Both the position numbers and the translations under genes were made by a program. From Gigaspora rosea (taxonomy: Eukaryota; Glomeromycota; Glomeromycetes; Diversisporales; Gigasporaceae): a stretch of DNA of 64,000 nt. The notes under the pieces were generated by a model. That model saw only the letters and a program-made list of their open reading frames with translations, was not told where the DNA came from and searched no databases. Of the stretch, positions 1-10,325 are shown piece after piece; the first letter of the stretch is position 1; each line of letters opens with the position of its first letter. The DNA is taken from contig QKWP01000767.1 in NCBI GenBank assembly GCA_003550325.1, positions 64,791 to 128,790 of the forward strand, given 5' to 3'.

Positions 1-296
1 AAAAAAAAAAACCAAAAAAAAAAAAAATTAGAATTAGATTAGGGAATAGACCCAGGTAGAAAATATTATTATATTGCCACTTGAGATATATAATAATTTA
101 CCGGGTAACCCGGGTAGACTACCAGTAATAATACCTGGGTGAGAAAAAAAAACTGATATTATTATAAAATTAAAAACCCCCGATATTATTAAACGTGTTT
201 TATTACTTTATTTATTTGTTTATTTATTTATTTATTTATCATTTTGCATGTACTTAAAAAATAATGTGCCTTAGGTCAAAACAAAGGGGTAGCTTA
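1..296. other. AT-rich non-coding DNA
   Basis: No coding potential seen. It holds an A-run at 1-27, a short GGGTAACCCGGGTAGAC-like G+C island near 104-120 and a TTTATTTATTTG-type simple repeat at about 203-240. Confidence 0.6.
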
Positions 297-460
297 GGGG
301 CGTGCCATTTATTACGTAATATTTTTTACTTAGTAGCCACTCCTATCTATGTATGGTGTGATCACTCTATTTAATTCTAATTGATTAATAATATATAAAC
401 ATGATCACTACCTCTGACCATGTATCAATGGTAAAAATTACGTAATAAATAGCATACCCC
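297..460. mobile_element. PIF/Harbinger-like MITE (164 bp)
   Basis: Inverted ends GGGGCGTGCCATTTATTACG (297-) and the complement of AGCATACCCC (to 460) pair over about 30 bp and share the core ATTTATTACGTAAT. TTA flanks both sides (294-296 and 461-463). A 3-bp TTA/TAA duplication with G-rich ends is the PIF/Harbinger pattern. It has no coding capacity. A similar end (AAATAGCATGCC) lies at 18620-18633. Confidence 0.6.
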
Positions 461-1147
461 TTATTGCTAGACCAAATTTATGCCAAATACGCAAATTAAA
501 CTTTTACATATAGAATTTTGATATTCAAATGCACGATTTAAAAATCTAACCTTTTTAATAATTTTTTAAAATAATACGCAAATTTAAACCTTACTTTATT
601 TAATTTGCCTATGATGGCAATGCATTCTCTCTATATATAGTTTGGGGTTCTGGTGCGCTGTTGGTAGTAAATTTGTTATTTGACAGTATGAATTCATCAT
701 TCTTCGTTGGTAGCGAATTTGTTGTTGGTAATAAATTCATTGTTCGTTGTTGGTGGTGAATTTATTGTTCATCATCGGTGATAAATTCAACCTTGAAGTG
801 GTATTATAGCTAGTTCTGCGGTTTCATTGTTTATTGTGAATTCAGTGATTTAATAGTTTTGCTATCATTGTAATTTTGTGAATTTTATATGGGGCGTTTT
901 GTAGTATCTCTTGTGATATGTTTTGTAGTTTTTTTTTTAATAAAAATATATTATTTTTTATAAATTTATAATTGAGCAGTATTATGTATTTGTAATAAAT
1001 TATATTGTTATAAAATATATATTCTTTTAATATATGAAAAATTAGCTAGCATTTAATATTTAGGCGAGCATATAGTTTATTTTTTACAATCTGCACAAAT
1101 CTGTGCAAATTATTGAATTTTTAATTGTCAAAAATCTGCACAGAAAA
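461..1147. other. Intergenic DNA, no gene recognised
   Basis: AT-rich. A TATATATAG motif at about 632-640 is followed by a TGAATTCATTGTTCGTTG-like imperfect direct repeat (about 660-790), but no open frame of useful length follows. The 3' part resembles ordinary AT-rich flank of the TTAA element that starts at 1148. Confidence 0.4.
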
Positions 1148-1318
1148 TTAAGGATAGGGTGAACATAGATCATTTATCATATGATTTTAGTAGTACAATG
1201 AGATTTATATAGAAAATAAAAATGTGCTACAAATAAAACTTTTTACGGTTGCTATTAATTTAGCCAAAAATTTATAATATGTAGTACAAAATACTCTTTT
1301 TATAATAGTAAAATTTTT

Positions 1319-1401
1319 ACCCGGAAGATTTAGATTATGACGGTCCTCTAACGCTTAACCAGAGGACTTCTGAATCTTGCAGAGCCGTGCAAGCCGGGCA
1401 T
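1319..1401 (+). promoter_or_regulatory. Structured 5' leader of the LINE (nested hairpin)
   Basis: Three pairs of complementary strands nest around one loop just before the ATG: CCCGG (1320-1324) with GCCGGG (1394-1399), AAGATTTAGA with TCTGAATCTT (9 of 10 pairs plus a wobble), and GTCCTCT with AGAGGAC (perfect). The order is fully nested, not pseudoknotted, so it does not fit the HDV-like ribozymes known at some LINE 5' ends. A role in promoter or translation control is inference. Confidence 0.6.
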
Positions 1402-4400
1402 ATGGTGAGCGCTGTAGAAAACATTGCACCAAATATCTCAGAACCCATATCATCATCTCCCTCTGAGATATTACTTCCTAATCCCAACAATTTAGTGCTA
1501 ACTTATTCTGATGACAAATTGCTACCAGATAATAATGCTAGTACTTCAAATACAATTTCATCATGTCACACTGAAATACTACTCTCGCATTATACACATT
1601 CTTTATTATCTACACAACAATACGGCTCTATCTACCCTAAAAAACAAGAGATATATGATGAATATGAATTGTTACCAGACGATTCTGACAATAATTCTAG
1701 TTTACCTACTAATAATATAGAAAGAACAAACATCAATTTTCACCCAAATCTACTTGAGATTTATGAACCATCAACATGCTACAACAAATTTTTATACTAC
1801 CATAGATTACAATCTTTACCTTCACCACAAACTGTTGGCTCCTTTTTAACCTATCTACAAGAAGAATATCCTATGTTTTATAAAAAACAATATATCAGAA
1901 TCTCTTTTAAAGAAAGCAGAATTGATTATGTATTTGAAGAAGCACATATATATTTATTACATGAACACCTCTTACCCAATCACTTTTTTGTACCTTTTGA
2001 AGACTTAAGTTTTTATGATGACGTTCCACTTAAATCAAATCACCCTTCTACCAGTTCCAACTTGAGCTCCAGTTATAATAACTATTTTCAATTACCAACT
2101 TTTACCGATGACTTCTTTTACCCTACACCTTCTACTACTCCACTACCTAGTGATAGCTCACTAATTACAAACACCAACTCTCCATCTACACCAGCTCCTT
2201 CAGAGTTCTGTACAGAATCAGAAATAATAGAGGAATCAGTAATTACTAATAACCATATAGCAAACAATAACCATCCAATAACTACTAACAACTACATATC
2301 AAACAACAACCATACTCTACAACTTAATATTGCTACCCACAATGTCCAGGGTTACAATACAATTACCAAGCAGCAACTTTGGGAGGAATACTGTTTACAG
2401 CATAACTTACACATTACTGGTATTACAGAGACCAAAATCTCATCCAACAAATCTAACAAATTTCTTAACACAAATCACTTTACCTATTACTGGTCTAGCC
2501 TAGACAACTCTGCAGAGGGCACTGCAATTATGCTACACAACTCTATTAAATCTCATGTTTATAAAATACTAAGCCATCCTGGAGGTGCCATTGCTATTGA
2601 TCTCTATTTTAAACATGACTTTAAATTTAGAATTATCTCTATATACCTCTCATCCACAAATCAAATCTACAGAAATAATACTCAACAGACTACAATTCAA
2701 TGGATTCAGCAAGCTTTATCATCCAATATTCATCCCATTATCCTAGGAGACTTTAATGCATCATCTACTTTCTCAACATCTAATATAGCCAAAACTCAAA
2801 TCTTTTCTTTCCTTCACAACAATAATATGTATGACCTTGCTGATCATACTAATAACTTGGAACACACTTGGACAAGTAGTCAATACTCTAGCAGAATTGA
2901 CTATATCTGGGCTCATGATTCAATAATTCCTTTTCTAACAAAATTTTCAACTCATAATTCAATTACATCTACCAATAGCGATCATTTAATTTTGCTTTCT
3001 CAATGGGTTTTTCCTTTTGCTCTATCTAACAAACTTCGACACAAAACTAGAAGCAAACGCAGAGTCTTTAACTACAAAGCAATGACCAAGGAAACTTGGG
3101 AAGAATTTTCAAATCAAATTAATTACAATCTTAGTACCTATAATATACCTTCTACATCCCATACTGATAACTCTCTAGAAAAGTTATGCCATCAAATCCA
3201 AACTAGTATTATTCAGGCAGCAGTTCAAATCATCCCTAACAAAAAATTCATAGTCCGCAACTTTTATCACACATTTACACCTAAGGCAACAGAGCTGCAT
3301 AATGATCTTAAAACAATTGGCAGTATCATATATCAAACTAAAAACCTTATGCATAATAACATGCCTATTCCATCTGATCTTCATAACAAAATTCAATATA
3401 TTAACCAAAAACGCAATTTTCAAATTAATCTTCCACCCTCTAACAAACAATATTTAGCACAATGGATCTTAGATACAAAGCAGATCTGGAAAACTTTATA
3501 TAATGCTTGCAATCTTGAAAATGCAAAATTTCTAAGAGAACACATCAATACTGCTATCTCTAACAGATGTGATAGACTTCTTACCAACCCTACCAAAATG
3601 ATCAATAGTATTCTCAACCGCCATACAGATCCTGTTCATTTTGATAATATCAAAACAAACAATGATCTAATTACAGACCCTATACAAATTAAGAGCCATA
3701 TACAACAACACTTTCAGCAATGGACTTCATACAGGCCTTACAACCAAGAAATTTTCAATCAGCAATGGTATAATGACTACTTACCACTACAATCTGTCAA
3801 CCCTCAATGGTACTTCACTGCACTTGATCCTATAACATCAGAAGAAATAACATGTACCATTAATCAACTACCTAACAATAAGGCATGTGGACTATCTGGA
3901 ATTAGCTATGAAATGCTAAAACATATTGGTCCTAATGCACTATTAGCTATTACTACTCTTTTTAACAAATGCTTATCTACTGGACATATTCCCAAACAAT
4001 GGAAAGATGGTCGCATTTTTCCAATTTCAAAAAAACAAACATTTGATGGCAACCTACACAATACTCGACCTATTAGCCTCATTGAACATATTAAAAAAGT
4101 TTATACTAAAATTCTTACCAATCGTCTCAATAGCATATTTACAAAACACAAAATTTTAAATCCTCATAACTATATTGCTTTACCTGGCAATAGTACTAAC
4201 ATTCCTATTCATATACTTAATAACTTTATTGAGGATGCTACATGCAACAAACGGGAAATATGGATACTATCACAGGATATGAGCAAAGCTTATGATTCTG
4301 TAAACTTAGACCTTTTTACTAAAGCACTTTATAGAATCCAAATGCCATCTCAGCTTATTCAAATTCTTACCGATCTTCTCACTAATCGCTCTAACCAAGT

Positions 4401-7350
4401 CATAACAAACTTTGGACTTACACTACCTTACCCTGTACAAGATGGAATAGATCAAGGAGAAACAATTACCCCACTCTTCTGGCGCATCTATTATGATCCT
4501 CTTATTCACAAAATATCTACATCCTATCTAGGATATACAACTTCAACTACCTGGACATCTCATATACTACAACCCAACTCATATAAAATGCAAATTTCAG
4601 CATCAGTTTTAGCATACATGGATGATACCCTATGGCTTGCCCAATCTTTCCAACAACTGCAACAAATTTTACAAACAGCTGAATCCTTTTACACAATGGC
4701 ACAAATACAAGTTAACCCGCAAAAATCTATACTCACATCTAATACTAAACATGTACTACAATTACCCTTTATGAACTCTACTATTTCTGCTCAGCCACCA
4801 AATGTGCCTTTTAAATTTCTAGGATGCTGGTTCACAGCAAATCTTAAGTATAATATACAATCTAAATTAATCCTTCAAGAAATTTTTGACTTGGCCAATA
4901 TATTACAAACTAAACAAATCACGGACAAACAGGCTGCATATATCATTAATACTGTATTATTACCTATTTTAGAATATCGCATTCACAATATAGTCCTTTC
5001 ACAAACTACATGCAACAAAATTTTGTCCAAATACTTAACAATTGCAAAACACAAAGCCAAACTCCCTAGAACAACACCTAATAGCACCATGCTTAACCAT
5101 AATATATATGGCATCAAAAATATCTGGGATATTCAACTTCAGCATCATATTTCTAATTTCCTTACTAGACTTAATAACCAAGACCTTCTTGGTACAAGCA
5201 CACATATTAGACTACAACAACTACAAAACAATCTTTGGTCTACTATTAATATTCTTGCACACCCTAATCCAATAATTGATGGACCCAACAAACATACTAC
5301 AACTTTTAAAATCATACAACTATTAAGACATCTAAATCTTACAATTACCATCAATCCCAACCTTTCATTACCACATACTATTAACCACCCTTACAAACCA
5401 TTAGAAGATATTCTTAATACACATTCACTTTATTCAATATTCAAACAACAATTACGGAAAAAAAGAATTCTGTACATAGAACAACTAACTTCAGCTGACA
5501 ATTCTACACTCCTAGCTTGGCAACACATCTCACCAAGAGTAAATTATTTACCAACTGGTAAACAGCCAAAATGGTTTTCCATATTGGAAAATACTATTTT
5601 GGCTAATCATACTACTCGAACCATACAGTCAAACTTACAACTACCTTCAGTTAACTCTCTAGCTTTTAATACTGGCCATTATACTACTAAATCTAATACT
5701 TGGCTAATTACATATCTTGATAACAATATTATTATTGGCAAAGCCCGCAGGTTTAACTTAGACTCAAATACCATTTCAATTACACACTGGTTACCAAACT
5801 TCGACCACCAGCATACAGAACTATATCCTGCACCAGATATTACCTGTACACCTTGCTTGGGATGCAACTTTAATTCCTTTCGTATTCAAAATCATTGCAC
5901 CTTTAATATTTCTGCTACTTTATCTACCAAATTTCTAGGAAGAAAAAACTATACTTCATCCTCTAACAAACTGAACCTTCATGCAAATTACCTTGATCTT
6001 TTATACTCAATTGCTCTTCGTAATCCAAGCTATATTCCATCACCACCAACTATTCCAATATATAATAATCCAATTTATGAAATATTTACTATAAACCAAG
6101 CCTCCAAGCTACTCTGCCAACTTGCTTTAACTAACTCTACTCAATCTGAATTTATATTCTATACTGATGGATCGGTTAAAAATATTTCAACAGAGCAATG
6201 CACTATGGGCATTGGATGGACACAAATTGCTAATAACCAAACAATCCAAAATTTTACAGCCCAAATTCAATTTTGGCCATCATCATACAAAACTGAGCTA
6301 GTGTCAATACTCTCTGCTATTAGCACATGCCCACGGCACAGTACTATTCATATTTATACAGACTCACAATCAATTATTTCCAAATATTTTAAACTTACAT
6401 CTAAACCACTATCTGCTCACAAAATCTTTTCTTATAACTACTGGCCAATTTGGCACATCCTTCTTAATCTTATCAAATCATATTCATATCAACTACATTT
6501 ACACAAAGTAAGAGCACATAGTGATAATATATACAACAATATAACTAATAACTTAGCACAACAACACTCGTCAGCACCTGTCCTTTCATTTAACTACAAC
6601 AATATCTACAATCCTTCATTTGCACTTCAATATAAACAATACTATATAGAACAACCTACTCGACGTACAATTAAAAATATCTGTAATGCTCATACAATTT
6701 CAATATGGTCATCTCAACACCGTATGGAAACCATTATACCAATATCACACCAAATTGATTGGAATGCCACGTGGCTTTTCCTAAACAACAATCATAAAAG
6801 ATCATACAACTATACTAACTTTCAACTAAGCAATTCCAAAACATTTCGCATTAAAAACCTTCTTAATATTTTACCTACTCTGGCACATTTACACTGCCTC
6901 TACCCTACTACATTTAACAACAACTTATGTATCACCTGTAACAAACACAAACAAAATCACCATTGGTTAATTTGCCCCAATAACAACATATTGCTTTCTA
7001 TTATTCAACAAGCAATAAAAGATACTTTCACACAACAAGTGTTAGACATTTCAGTTACAGAACTATCTGCACTACATTATAACTTAATTCATCATTATTG
7101 TCTCTCTTTTATACAACCACCAACTTCTATCTCTCCTTCAATTTATTCAACATTACAAGGTTTCATCTCTATACCAATTATTAATACTATTACTCAAACT
7201 AACACTTCTTACAAAATTGCAACACAACTTACTATTACTTTACTATCTAAAATATCACAAAATATACACAATCAATTATGGAAACCTTATTGTACCGAAT
7301 TAGCAAACTGGAAAAAAACTAATAACATTCAACCACAACATACTACATAA
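1402..7350 (+). CDS. LINE polyprotein: APE endonuclease, reverse transcriptase, RNase H
   Basis: This 1982-codon ORF starts at the first ATG (1402); a GTG 15 bases upstream in the same frame is unlikely in a eukaryote. Residues 1-~300 are low-complexity, Ser/Thr/Asn-rich and unassigned. An APE-type endonuclease follows (about 307-555) with THNVQG, TGITETK, ILGDFNA, RIDYIWA and SDHLIL. The reverse transcriptase (about 800-1120) shows a 'GRIFPISKK ... RPISL' block, SQDMSKAYDSV, DQGETITPLFW and the catalytic AYMDD near residue 1071. RNase H (about 1580-1715) has FYTDGS, KTELVSIL and YTDSQSI, but the last acidic residue of the family ('AD.LA') reads NNLA. A Cys/His knuckle (C-x2-C-x7-H-x4-C, about 1842-1858) lies near the C-terminus. 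One ORF plus RNase H places it in the I/Tad-like side of LINEs; the clade is not settled. The protein nicks the target and copies its own RNA. No breaks are seen. Confidence 0.93.
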   Translation: MVSAVENIAPNISEPISSSPSEILLPNPNNLVLTYSDDKLLPDNNASTSNTISSCHTEILLSHYTHSLLSTQQYGSIYPKKQEIYDEYELLPDDSDNNSSLPTNNIERTNINFHPNLLEIYEPSTCYNKFLYYHRLQSLPSPQTVGSFLTYLQEEYPMFYKKQYIRISFKESRIDYVFEEAHIYLLHEHLLPNHFFVPFEDLSFYDDVPLKSNHPSTSSNLSSSYNNYFQLPTFTDDFFYPTPSTTPLPSDSSLITNTNSPSTPAPSEFCTESEIIEESVITNNHIANNNHPITTNNYISNNNHTLQLNIATHNVQGYNTITKQQLWEEYCLQHNLHITGITETKISSNKSNKFLNTNHFTYYWSSLDNSAEGTAIMLHNSIKSHVYKILSHPGGAIAIDLYFKHDFKFRIISIYLSSTNQIYRNNTQQTTIQWIQQALSSNIHPIILGDFNASSTFSTSNIAKTQIFSFLHNNNMYDLADHTNNLEHTWTSSQYSSRIDYIWAHDSIIPFLTKFSTHNSITSTNSDHLILLSQWVFPFALSNKLRHKTRSKRRVFNYKAMTKETWEEFSNQINYNLSTYNIPSTSHTDNSLEKLCHQIQTSIIQAAVQIIPNKKFIVRNFYHTFTPKATELHNDLKTIGSIIYQTKNLMHNNMPIPSDLHNKIQYINQKRNFQINLPPSNKQYLAQWILDTKQIWKTLYNACNLENAKFLREHINTAISNRCDRLLTNPTKMINSILNRHTDPVHFDNIKTNNDLITDPIQIKSHIQQHFQQWTSYRPYNQEIFNQQWYNDYLPLQSVNPQWYFTALDPITSEEITCTINQLPNNKACGLSGISYEMLKHIGPNALLAITTLFNKCLSTGHIPKQWKDGRIFPISKKQTFDGNLHNTRPISLIEHIKKVYTKILTNRLNSIFTKHKILNPHNYIALPGNSTNIPIHILNNFIEDATCNKREIWILSQDMSKAYDSVNLDLFTKALYRIQMPSQLIQILTDLLTNRSNQVITNFGLTLPYPVQDGIDQGETITPLFWRIYYDPLIHKISTSYLGYTTSTTWTSHILQPNSYKMQISASVLAYMDDTLWLAQSFQQLQQILQTAESFYTMAQIQVNPQKSILTSNTKHVLQLPFMNSTISAQPPNVPFKFLGCWFTANLKYNIQSKLILQEIFDLANILQTKQITDKQAAYIINTVLLPILEYRIHNIVLSQTTCNKILSKYLTIAKHKAKLPRTTPNSTMLNHNIYGIKNIWDIQLQHHISNFLTRLNNQDLLGTSTHIRLQQLQNNLWSTINILAHPNPIIDGPNKHTTTFKIIQLLRHLNLTITINPNLSLPHTINHPYKPLEDILNTHSLYSIFKQQLRKKRILYIEQLTSADNSTLLAWQHISPRVNYLPTGKQPKWFSILENTILANHTTRTIQSNLQLPSVNSLAFNTGHYTTKSNTWLITYLDNNIIIGKARRFNLDSNTISITHWLPNFDHQHTELYPAPDITCTPCLGCNFNSFRIQNHCTFNISATLSTKFLGRKNYTSSSNKLNLHANYLDLLYSIALRNPSYIPSPPTIPIYNNPIYEIFTINQASKLLCQLALTNSTQSEFIFYTDGSVKNISTEQCTMGIGWTQIANNQTIQNFTAQIQFWPSSYKTELVSILSAISTCPRHSTIHIYTDSQSIISKYFKLTSKPLSAHKIFSYNYWPIWHILLNLIKSYSYQLHLHKVRAHSDNIYNNITNNLAQQHSSAPVLSFNYNNIYNPSFALQYKQYYIEQPTRRTIKNICNAHTISIWSSQHRMETIIPISHQIDWNATWLFLNNNHKRSYNYTNFQLSNSKTFRIKNLLNILPTLAHLHCLYPTTFNNNLCITCNKHKQNHHWLICPNNNILLSIIQQAIKDTFTQQVLDISVTELSALHYNLIHHYCLSFIQPPTSISPSIYSTLQGFISIPIINTITQTNTSYKIATQLTITLLSKISQNIHNQLWKPYCTELANWKKTNNIQPQHTT

Positions 7351-7960
7351 TATTCCACAAGTACTCAATTATCCTATACCCGTACCCCCTATACTTATAG
7401 TTGTATCTGTGGCATGCCTGATTAGCAACATAATGATATTGACAACAGGTGTCCTCCTGTTGGACTTGCAATCTGGAAAATTGAAATTTGGTTATATAAC
7501 TGGATCAATTTTAGTACCCCTACAAACTCTATTTTACATATTCAAATCTAGATGAGTTTTAACCACTCTAGTAGGTTTAGGTTGCAGATTAGCTAAGTAG
7601 TATTACTATTTACAGTCTGAGTCTTGATTCTTGTAAATATAATTTGTAATTCATAAAACCCCTAGAGGTTTTATTCTCAAATTATTAATAAAGACAGAGG
7701 CAAAACCTCACCTTAACACCAAAAAAAAAAAATAATAATAATAGTAAAATTTTAATAAATATAGTATTTGAAAAAAATTATACTTCTATATGTCGTAAAG
7801 TTTTCCTAAGTCAGCTCAAATTTTCCTTAGTTATACAAAAATGATTAATTCAGATTGGTTAAATCTATATTGTTTACAATCATAATTGGTCGATTACCTG
7901 ATTTCATATGATCACAATGTGATCACTATTAAAAATGATCTACGTTCACCCTACCCTTAA

Positions 7961-9154
7961 AAAACAATTCTTGGGTCTCAGATCTGCATACTAAAAAAAC
8001 TTCTTCGATGTATAGTAATTTATTATCATTCATTTTTTACATTTTGCGCAAATTATTGAATTGCTAAAGATCTGTACAAAAATTAAAAAAATTCTTTAAC
8101 GGCCATCAGCAGGGCCAAATTTTTATTAATTACAGTTTTAAAATATTTGTACTATATTTATTTACCCGATGCTAGATGTTATAATTTAGTTTTTAGCAAA
8201 TTACTATAAAATTTATATGTAATAATTAAACTTTTAGCAAATTTACTTGATTTTAGAGGTAGCAAAAACGTCTAAATTTATACAGATCAGTTATGATCTA
8301 TATGAGAGATGTCCGGGGTTCTAAAAGGTCTAAAAAATGCATTTTAATTTTGGCTATAAGTAAAACTAGGAAACAGGCTCTGTTTAAAAGTCCAAAGCAT
8401 AAATATTTATTATATAATTGTTAATTTTAAAAATACTGTATATATATATGTTCGCAAATTTAGGTTGATTTTGAATTAATCCAAGCTATTTTTAAATAGT
8501 ATTTATGTTTTTTGTTTTGCTTATTAATTTATTTAACATGTTTGATTAATATGTTTTTCTTTTTATATAGCATTGGGAAATTAAAATTAATAAATATACT
8601 CAACAAAAACTATTTAATTTTGCTTATTACTATTTAATTTTGCTTATTGCTAATAAATATAATAAAAAAAACCATTTAAATTGCTTATTGCTAATAAATA
8701 TAATTTGAAAAACAATTTATTAATTTAATTGAAAACCCATTTAATTTTCTTATTGTTGTAGTGCAGAACTTTCAATATTTTATATTCACATATCAAGTTA
8801 AACTTCAAACATTATAAATATTTAAATTTTAATAAAATATAACTTATATAATGATAATTCGATAAAAATTGCTAAAGCTATTTTAGTGCAAACTAAGTTA
8901 TTTAATAAATGTGAATAAAATTTATGCACAAACACCAGATAGCTCAAGTAACTAGCAAGAATAAGGCTATTACTAAAGTTCTAGAATTAATACAAGCCAT
9001 AGAACTGAATCAATATCTTACTATATATGAAACAACAATTAAATCTAACGATATTTTTCAAGTTCTTTTACTTAATTATAATAGTTTGCTTGAAAGTTCT
9101 CTTCAAAGGCATATTAATATATAAAATAAGTTAAATAAAGCAATATAAAAAAAA
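7961..9154. other. AT-rich non-coding DNA
   Basis: No gene recognised. A short degenerate direct repeat with core TTTAATTTTGCTTATT occurs at about 8575-8755. A 66-codon open stretch at 8924-9124 has no recognisable motif and is probably chance. Confidence 0.5.
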
Positions 9155-9385
9155 ATATATAAACGAAAGTTTAATAAGTTATACTGTATAAAAAAAATAA
9201 TTTGAGCGATAGCTTAGTAAGTTATATAAAAGGATATTTTGAGCAAAGGTTTTAATTCGTAATTTGAGAAAAGATTTAGTAAGTTATATAAAAAAATAAC
9301 TTAAGTAAAGGTTTAATAAATAATTTGAGCAAAGGTTTAGTAAACAATTCGAGGGAAGGTAAGTAATTTGAGTGAAGGCTTAGTA
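9155..9385. repeat. Degenerate tandem repeat, core AATTTGAGCAAAGGTTTAGT
   Basis: At least six imperfect copies of TTTGAG(C/T)(A/G)AAGG(T/C)TTAGTA, several followed by AGTTATATAAAA, in 230 bp. It ends exactly at the TA that bounds the next element. Confidence 0.55.
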
Positions 9386-9535
9386 GTGCTCCTACAGACC
9401 GGACTCGAACCAGACTTTAGTCAAGTCTGAGTCTAGTCTGATTTTCAGACCGGACTCAAACTTTTATATTCAGACTTTTTAGTCAAGTCTGAGTCTGGTC
9501 TGGGTCTGGTCCGAAGTCTGCAGACTGGTCTGAGT

Positions 9536-10288
9536 AGCATGGGGGACTTCTCATTTTTCAGAAAAACACGGGGATTATTGTAAGGTAGTTAACCAATAAT
9601 AAACTGGCTTTTTTAACACGTGATATCATTTTTGTCAAAACAGATAGATAATCGTTAAACAATTAATGGACTTTATTCATATATTAAAATTTTCTTCGAA
9701 ATAAAATAACCCACATTGTAAAAGAATCCAACTATTAATTCACGCACTAATAGCAATTTTGCAGTTTTAAAAACTTTATTTAAAAGGTTTTAATAACAAG
9801 TTACACGTCCCTTAATAGTTTTTCTTAAAACCCCGTGTAATCAATAAAACTATACTATTGTATATATTAAATAACTTCTATTGTGTTAAATATCTTTTAA
9901 GAACTATCATAACTTTAAGAAGAGTCTACAAAATTTGAAAATAAAAGCCAACAAGTTAATATTATAACTAAAAAACAAATAAAAATAAAAAAAAACAACA
10001 TTGAACTTTGTGAATTGAGCAGTACAATATACTTTTATTACCTCTTACTATACGGTAGATAGTACTTCAACCTTCACTATAACTACCATGATGCAGCATG
10101 ATGCAAATGATGCAACTTGAGTTTATTGAAAAGACGTTCCCTACGAAGCTATTTTATTAGTAAAGTATTACATGATTGATTTTTTTTTAGGTTTGTTTAT
10201 ACCTGAAAATTCTGGTTTTAGACTACAATTCTGTATAAATACTTGTATAACATAGATCCAGAAATCATCGGGTTCGAATGTCTCCCAT
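9536..10288. mobile_element. Non-autonomous insertion with 12-bp direct flanks
   Basis: ACTGGTCTGAGT is present at 9524-9535 and again at 10289-10300. The arm of the outer element is continuous if the intervening 753 bp are removed. Weak inverted ends: CATGGGGGACTTC against TATGGGAGACATTC. No ORF. The long duplication suggests a Mutator-like element, but part of the match could come from the repeated words of the arm. Confidence 0.5.
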
Positions 10289-10325
10289 ACTGGTCTGAGT
10301 CCGAATATATTTATATGTATTTTTT

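Larger units (their letters stand above)
1318..7737 (+). mobile_element. Full-length non-LTR retrotransposon (LINE)
   Basis: A perfect 16-bp target duplication, ATAATAGTAAAATTTT, lies at 1302-1317 and 7738-7753. The 3' end is an A-run followed by AAT repeats (7721-7737). Between them are an 84-nt structured 5' leader, a single long ORF and a ~385-nt 3' UTR containing an AATAAA-like AATAAAGACAG at 7686. The exact duplication and unbroken ORF point to a recent insertion, inside the older TTAA element. Degenerate 3' tails of the same kind occur at 13345-13470 and 22202-22369. Confidence 0.92.
1148..7960. mobile_element. Short TTAA-flanked inverted-repeat element, split by a LINE
   Basis: TTAA at 1148-1151 and 7957-7960 bounds inverted ends. 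The left begins GGATAGGGTGAACATAGATC; the complement of the right begins GGGTAGGGTGAACGTAGATC, and both continue to a CATATGA motif. Without the LINE at 1318-7737 the element is only about 375 bp and non-coding. The TTAA duplication and GGGTAG start match the large element at 52874-61798, so I read this as a non-autonomous relative of that family. Confidence 0.75.

Noticed and set aside
1387-1401. GTG start for the LINE ORF
   Set aside because: A eukaryotic LINE should start at the ATG at 1402; the five extra codons belong to the structured leader.
1319-1401. HDV-like or hammerhead ribozyme at the LINE 5' end
   Set aside because: The stems are fully nested rather than double-pseudoknotted, and no CUGAUGA...GAAA core is present.
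10265-10290. tRNA-like GGGTTCGAATG word
   Set aside because: No cloverleaf can be drawn around it; it is the end of the 753-bp insertion.
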